A DNA stretch of 45,642 nt. Source: Pedobacter sp. UBA4863. GTDB taxonomy: Bacteria > Bacteroidota > Bacteroidia > Sphingobacteriales > Sphingobacteriaceae. A model generated the notes under the pieces. The model was given only the letters and a program-made list of their open reading frames with translations, searched no databases and had not been told where the DNA came from. Where the stretch lies: the NCBI RefSeq assembly GCF_002399615.1, contig NZ_DHDZ01000041.1:7880-53521 (forward strand). Reading direction: 5' to 3'. The translations under genes and the position numbers were made by a program. Positions 43,221 to 45,642 of this stretch are shown here, piece after piece. Numbering within the stretch: the stretch's first letter is position 1; each line of letters starts with the position of its first letter.

Positions 43221-44558
43221 TTAATTCTTATAGGTAAACCACTTAAACATTTCTTTAAAAGTAGTTTTCTTGCCATACATTAAAATACCTACACGGTAAA
43301 TTCGCCCAGCTATCCATACGGTGCCCATAAAACCGGCCACTAATATGGCCATTGATAGGACCAGTTCCCAAGTAGGCACGCCATACGGAATACGAACAAC
43401 CATGGCAATGGGCGAGGTAAATGGGATCATCGACAACCAAAAAGCGGTATTGCCATAAGGGTCGTTGGTAACTACGCTAAGCGATAAAGCGTAGCCTAGT
43501 AACAGCGGCAGCATTACCGGCATCATAAACTGCTGGGTTTCTGTTTCGCTATCTACCGCCGAACCGATGGCCGCATACAAAGCGCTGTAGAATAAATAGC
43601 CGCCCAAGAAGAAGAAGATAAATACAAATATAATTTTACCTACATCTAAGCCGGCTAAACTTTTCTGGATATCGCCAATTGGCCCGGCTTGGGTGGCAAC
43701 AGCCATTTGCGTACTGCCTGCAGTAGTTACCTGAGTTTGTGCCTGGGCAGTAGCAATTTCTTTAACGTCTTCTTTGTTTACAAATAAGCTTACAGCTGCG
43801 GTACTGATGGCTAAGGTAAGCACAATCCAAAGCATAAATTGAGTTAGGCCAACTAGGGCAATACCTACAATTTTACCCATCATTAATTGAAAAGGCTTTA
43901 CCGACGAAATCATTACTTCGATGATACGGCTGGTTTTCTCTTCTATTACGCCACGCATTACTTGGATGCCGTACATCATGATGAACATAAACATTAATAC
44001 GCCGGCTGTAAAGGCTATAAAAGTACTCGCACCTGCGCTCGACTCTTCTTCGGCACCGGTTTCGGCTATTTTCTTGGTAGAAATAGCTACATCGGTTTTT
44101 AGTTTGTCTAAATCGCTCTGCGAAATACCGCTTTCCTTTAGCTTTTGAGTTCTAATGAGTTCTTCAATATCACCAGAAACACGTCGGTTTAGCGACATAC
44201 CCGCTGGTTTGGTGCCAAACAGCTCAATGCCTTTGGGCGTATCTAAAGTAAATTCTGGCAAATACAAGATATAATCGTACTCTGCCTTGCCAATACCTTT
44301 TTTAGCTTTATCCAAACTTTTATTAATGTAAGTATATTCGATGTTGTCATTCGTTTGCAGTTTTTCTGTAAGCGTTTTGTTGGTGCTTACTACCGCTACG
44401 CTATCATGGGTATCCTTAATTCCTTTGTAAGTGAAATACCCAATAATGGCATAAACGCCAGCAATTAATAAGGGGGTTAAGAAAGTCATCACAATGAACG
44501 ATTTCTTCTTCACTCTCGAAAAATATTCCCTTTGGATAATGGGTAAAATCTTATTCAT
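43221..44558 (-). CDS. ABC-2 type transporter permease (NatB-like)
   Basis: 445 residues. One N-terminal helix (about 22-42, IVMTFLTPLLIAGVYAIIGY), a large periplasmic part with an acidic stretch (residues about 45-175), then five helices (about 180-200, 225-250, 315-340, 350-368, 400-425). ABC2-membrane-3/NatB features are IMMYGIQVMRGVIEEKTSRIIEVM and VKPFQLMMGKIVG. It forms an exporter with the ATPase of the overlapping upstream gene. NatAB homologues export sodium ions; the cargo here is unknown. The start overlaps the ATPase stop by 8 bases. Confidence 0.94.
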   Translation of the reverse strand: MNKILPIIQREYFSRVKKKSFIVMTFLTPLLIAGVYAIIGYFTYKGIKDTHDSVAVVSTNKTLTEKLQTNDNIEYTYINKSLDKAKKGIGKAEYDYILYLPEFTLDTPKGIELFGTKPAGMSLNRRVSGDIEELIRTQKLKESGISQSDLDKLKTDVAISTKKIAETGAEEESSAGASTFIAFTAGVLMFMFIMMYGIQVMRGVIEEKTSRIIEVMISSVKPFQLMMGKIVGIALVGLTQFMLWIVLTLAISTAAVSLFVNKEDVKEIATAQAQTQVTTAGSTQMAVATQAGPIGDIQKSLAGLDVGKIIFVFIFFFLGGYLFYSALYAAIGSAVDSETETQQFMMPVMLPLLLGYALSLSVVTNDPYGNTAFWLSMIPFTSPIAMVVRIPYGVPTWELVLSMAILVAGFMGTVWIAGRIYRVGILMYGKKTTFKEMFKWFTYKN

Positions 44559-45459
44559 GGTTTTGTCCTTTCACTTTTTCAATAAAAATATCGTTCATGG
44601 TGGGTATTACTTCATCCAAACGGTGAATATTTACATGAGGCAGCAGCAACGATAAAGCCTCGTTAGCCCTGCGGTTTTCTTTTAATTGCAGCTTAACCAA
44701 GGTGTTCGCTTTTACATTTTCGGTTTGCAAAACATCGTAAACTTCGTTGTTGGTAACATTATAATCGCCTTCATATTCTACCCAATAGGTATTGCTGCGG
44801 TAGCTGGCCTTAATTTCATCAACTGTACCATCCAATATTTTTTGCGATTTGTTAATCAATGCAATGTTATCGCAAAGTTCCTCTACACTTTCCATGCGGT
44901 GCGTAGAAAAGATAAAAGTTGCACCATTTTTGTTCAGTTCCAGAATTTCATTTTTAATAATATCTGCATTTACGGGGTCGAAGCCAGAGAAAGGCTCATC
45001 TAAAATAATTAACTCTGGTTGGTGCAAAACAGTAGCTACAAATTGTACTTTTTGTTGCATCCCTTTACTCAAATCTTCTACTTTTTTGTTCCACCAGTCT
45101 TTCATATCTAGTTTTTCGAACCAGTATTTAATACGTTTGGTGGCCTCGGCACTGTTTAATCCTTTTAGTTTGGAAAGGTAAAGCACTTGTTCGCCAATTT
45201 CCATTTTTTTATAAAGACCACGCTCTTCGGGCAAATAACCAATTTGCGAAATGTGTTTGGTATTTAGGCGTTCGCCGTTGAAGAATACTTCTCCGGTATC
45301 TGGAGCGGTAATCTGAGTGATAATTCTAATGAGGGAAGTTTTGCCTGCGCCATTTGGTCCCAAAAGCCCGAAGATTTTGCCTTTCTCTACTTCCAAACTC
45401 ACCTTATCTAAGGCACGGTGCGTGGCATACTGTTTTACAATATTCTTTACGCTTAACAT
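44551..45459 (-). CDS. ABC transporter ATP-binding protein (NatA-like)
   Basis: 302 residues. Walker A LLGPNGAGKTSL, Q-loop region YLPEERGLY, signature LSKGMQQK, Walker B LIILDEPFSGFDP and the H-loop STHRM are present. The C-terminal part (about 215-302) looks like the DUF4162-type domain seen in these exporters. It overlaps the permease start by 8 bases and sets up a coupled two-gene unit. The 5' region on the minus strand carries a 6-bp hairpin (GCTATC/GATAGC, 45461-45466 with 45485-45490). The remaining bases to 45642 hold nothing I recognise. Confidence 0.95.
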   Translation of the reverse strand: MLSVKNIVKQYATHRALDKVSLEVEKGKIFGLLGPNGAGKTSLIRIITQITAPDTGEVFFNGERLNTKHISQIGYLPEERGLYKKMEIGEQVLYLSKLKGLNSAEATKRIKYWFEKLDMKDWWNKKVEDLSKGMQQKVQFVATVLHQPELIILDEPFSGFDPVNADIIKNEILELNKNGATFIFSTHRMESVEELCDNIALINKSQKILDGTVDEIKASYRSNTYWVEYEGDYNVTNNEVYDVLQTENVKANTLVKLQLKENRRANEALSLLLPHVNIHRLDEVIPTMNDIFIEKVKGQNHE

Positions 45460-45642
45460 AGCTATCGTTTAGTTTCGGTAGTAAGATAGCAAAAAGACAG
45501 TTTTGTTACTTGTTTTTTCGTTTTTTAGAAAATTAGGACGTTTTTGTGTATGGGGAGGTTTAATTAACGTGAGTTTTAGGTCTTATTTTTAGGCTATGCC
45601 ACATGTCAAGCCCTAGCAAACCCCATTAAATTCACTTAAAAC

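Overview
The window looks like chromosomal DNA from a Bacteroidota member, most likely Sphingobacteriaceae (Pedobacter-like). The evidence is the AT-rich sequence, the lack of Shine-Dalgarno sites, repeated promoters of the form TTG/TTTG-N17..21-TAnnTTTG, many lipoproteins with Cys-Lys-Lys after the lipobox, and lineage-typical families: TamL-type Omp85 lipoprotein, patatin-barrel fusion, DUF5723-like protein, NamZ/DUF1343, and a TPR histidine kinase with a LuxR-type regulator. Genus is inference. I see no phage, insertion sequence, CRISPR array or rRNA, and one tRNA (Cys).

Left part (about 1-30 kb) is mostly housekeeping. An M16 peptidase pair (catalytic plus non-catalytic) is followed by a secreted propeller-like protein, a metallophosphoesterase fused to a PQQ-type propeller, a small lipoprotein, pyrD, an AHSA1/SRPBCC protein, a 56-residue basic protein downstream of tRNA-Cys, and a SpoU/TrmH methyltransferase whose 5' end overlaps the divergent tamL. 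Next come a patatin-barrel protein with a small membrane partner, mtaB, the rpmH-rnpA-yidD-tsaB group, two envelope proteins, DUF423-priA, an outer-membrane barrel, pcm, a NamZ-like muramidase, a LolC/E-like permease, and a lipoprotein-Ppx/GppA pair. tsaB (makes t6A37) and mtaB (methylthiolates it) lie within 3 kb of each other.

Right part (about 30-43 kb) is more accessory. A LuxR-type response regulator and its probable TPR histidine kinase partner are on the minus strand but are separated by two plus-strand lipoprotein genes. They are followed by a lipoprotein and a secreted protein with an HExxH motif and a probable barrel-like C-terminus. A RibD/DHFR-like reductase, a DoxX-like membrane protein, a methyltransferase and an alpha/beta hydrolase come next. 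The hydrolase carries a one-base frameshift in a T-run, and its catalytic His lies in the -1 frame. Then come a secreted two-motif aspartyl protease and a TraB/GumN (TIKI-like) protein as an operon, and a PepSY-like secreted protein. The window closes with a NatAB-like ABC exporter.

The most useful sequence-level results are these. (1) TAnnTTTG boxes end in TTG, and three of them create false in-frame TTG starts upstream of the real ATGs, two of which look leaderless. (2) The hydrolase frameshift sits on T TTT TTG, a possible -1 slippery heptamer. (3) The HExxH protein is a possible uncharacterised envelope zincin. (4) The two-component pair is split by a lipoprotein cassette.
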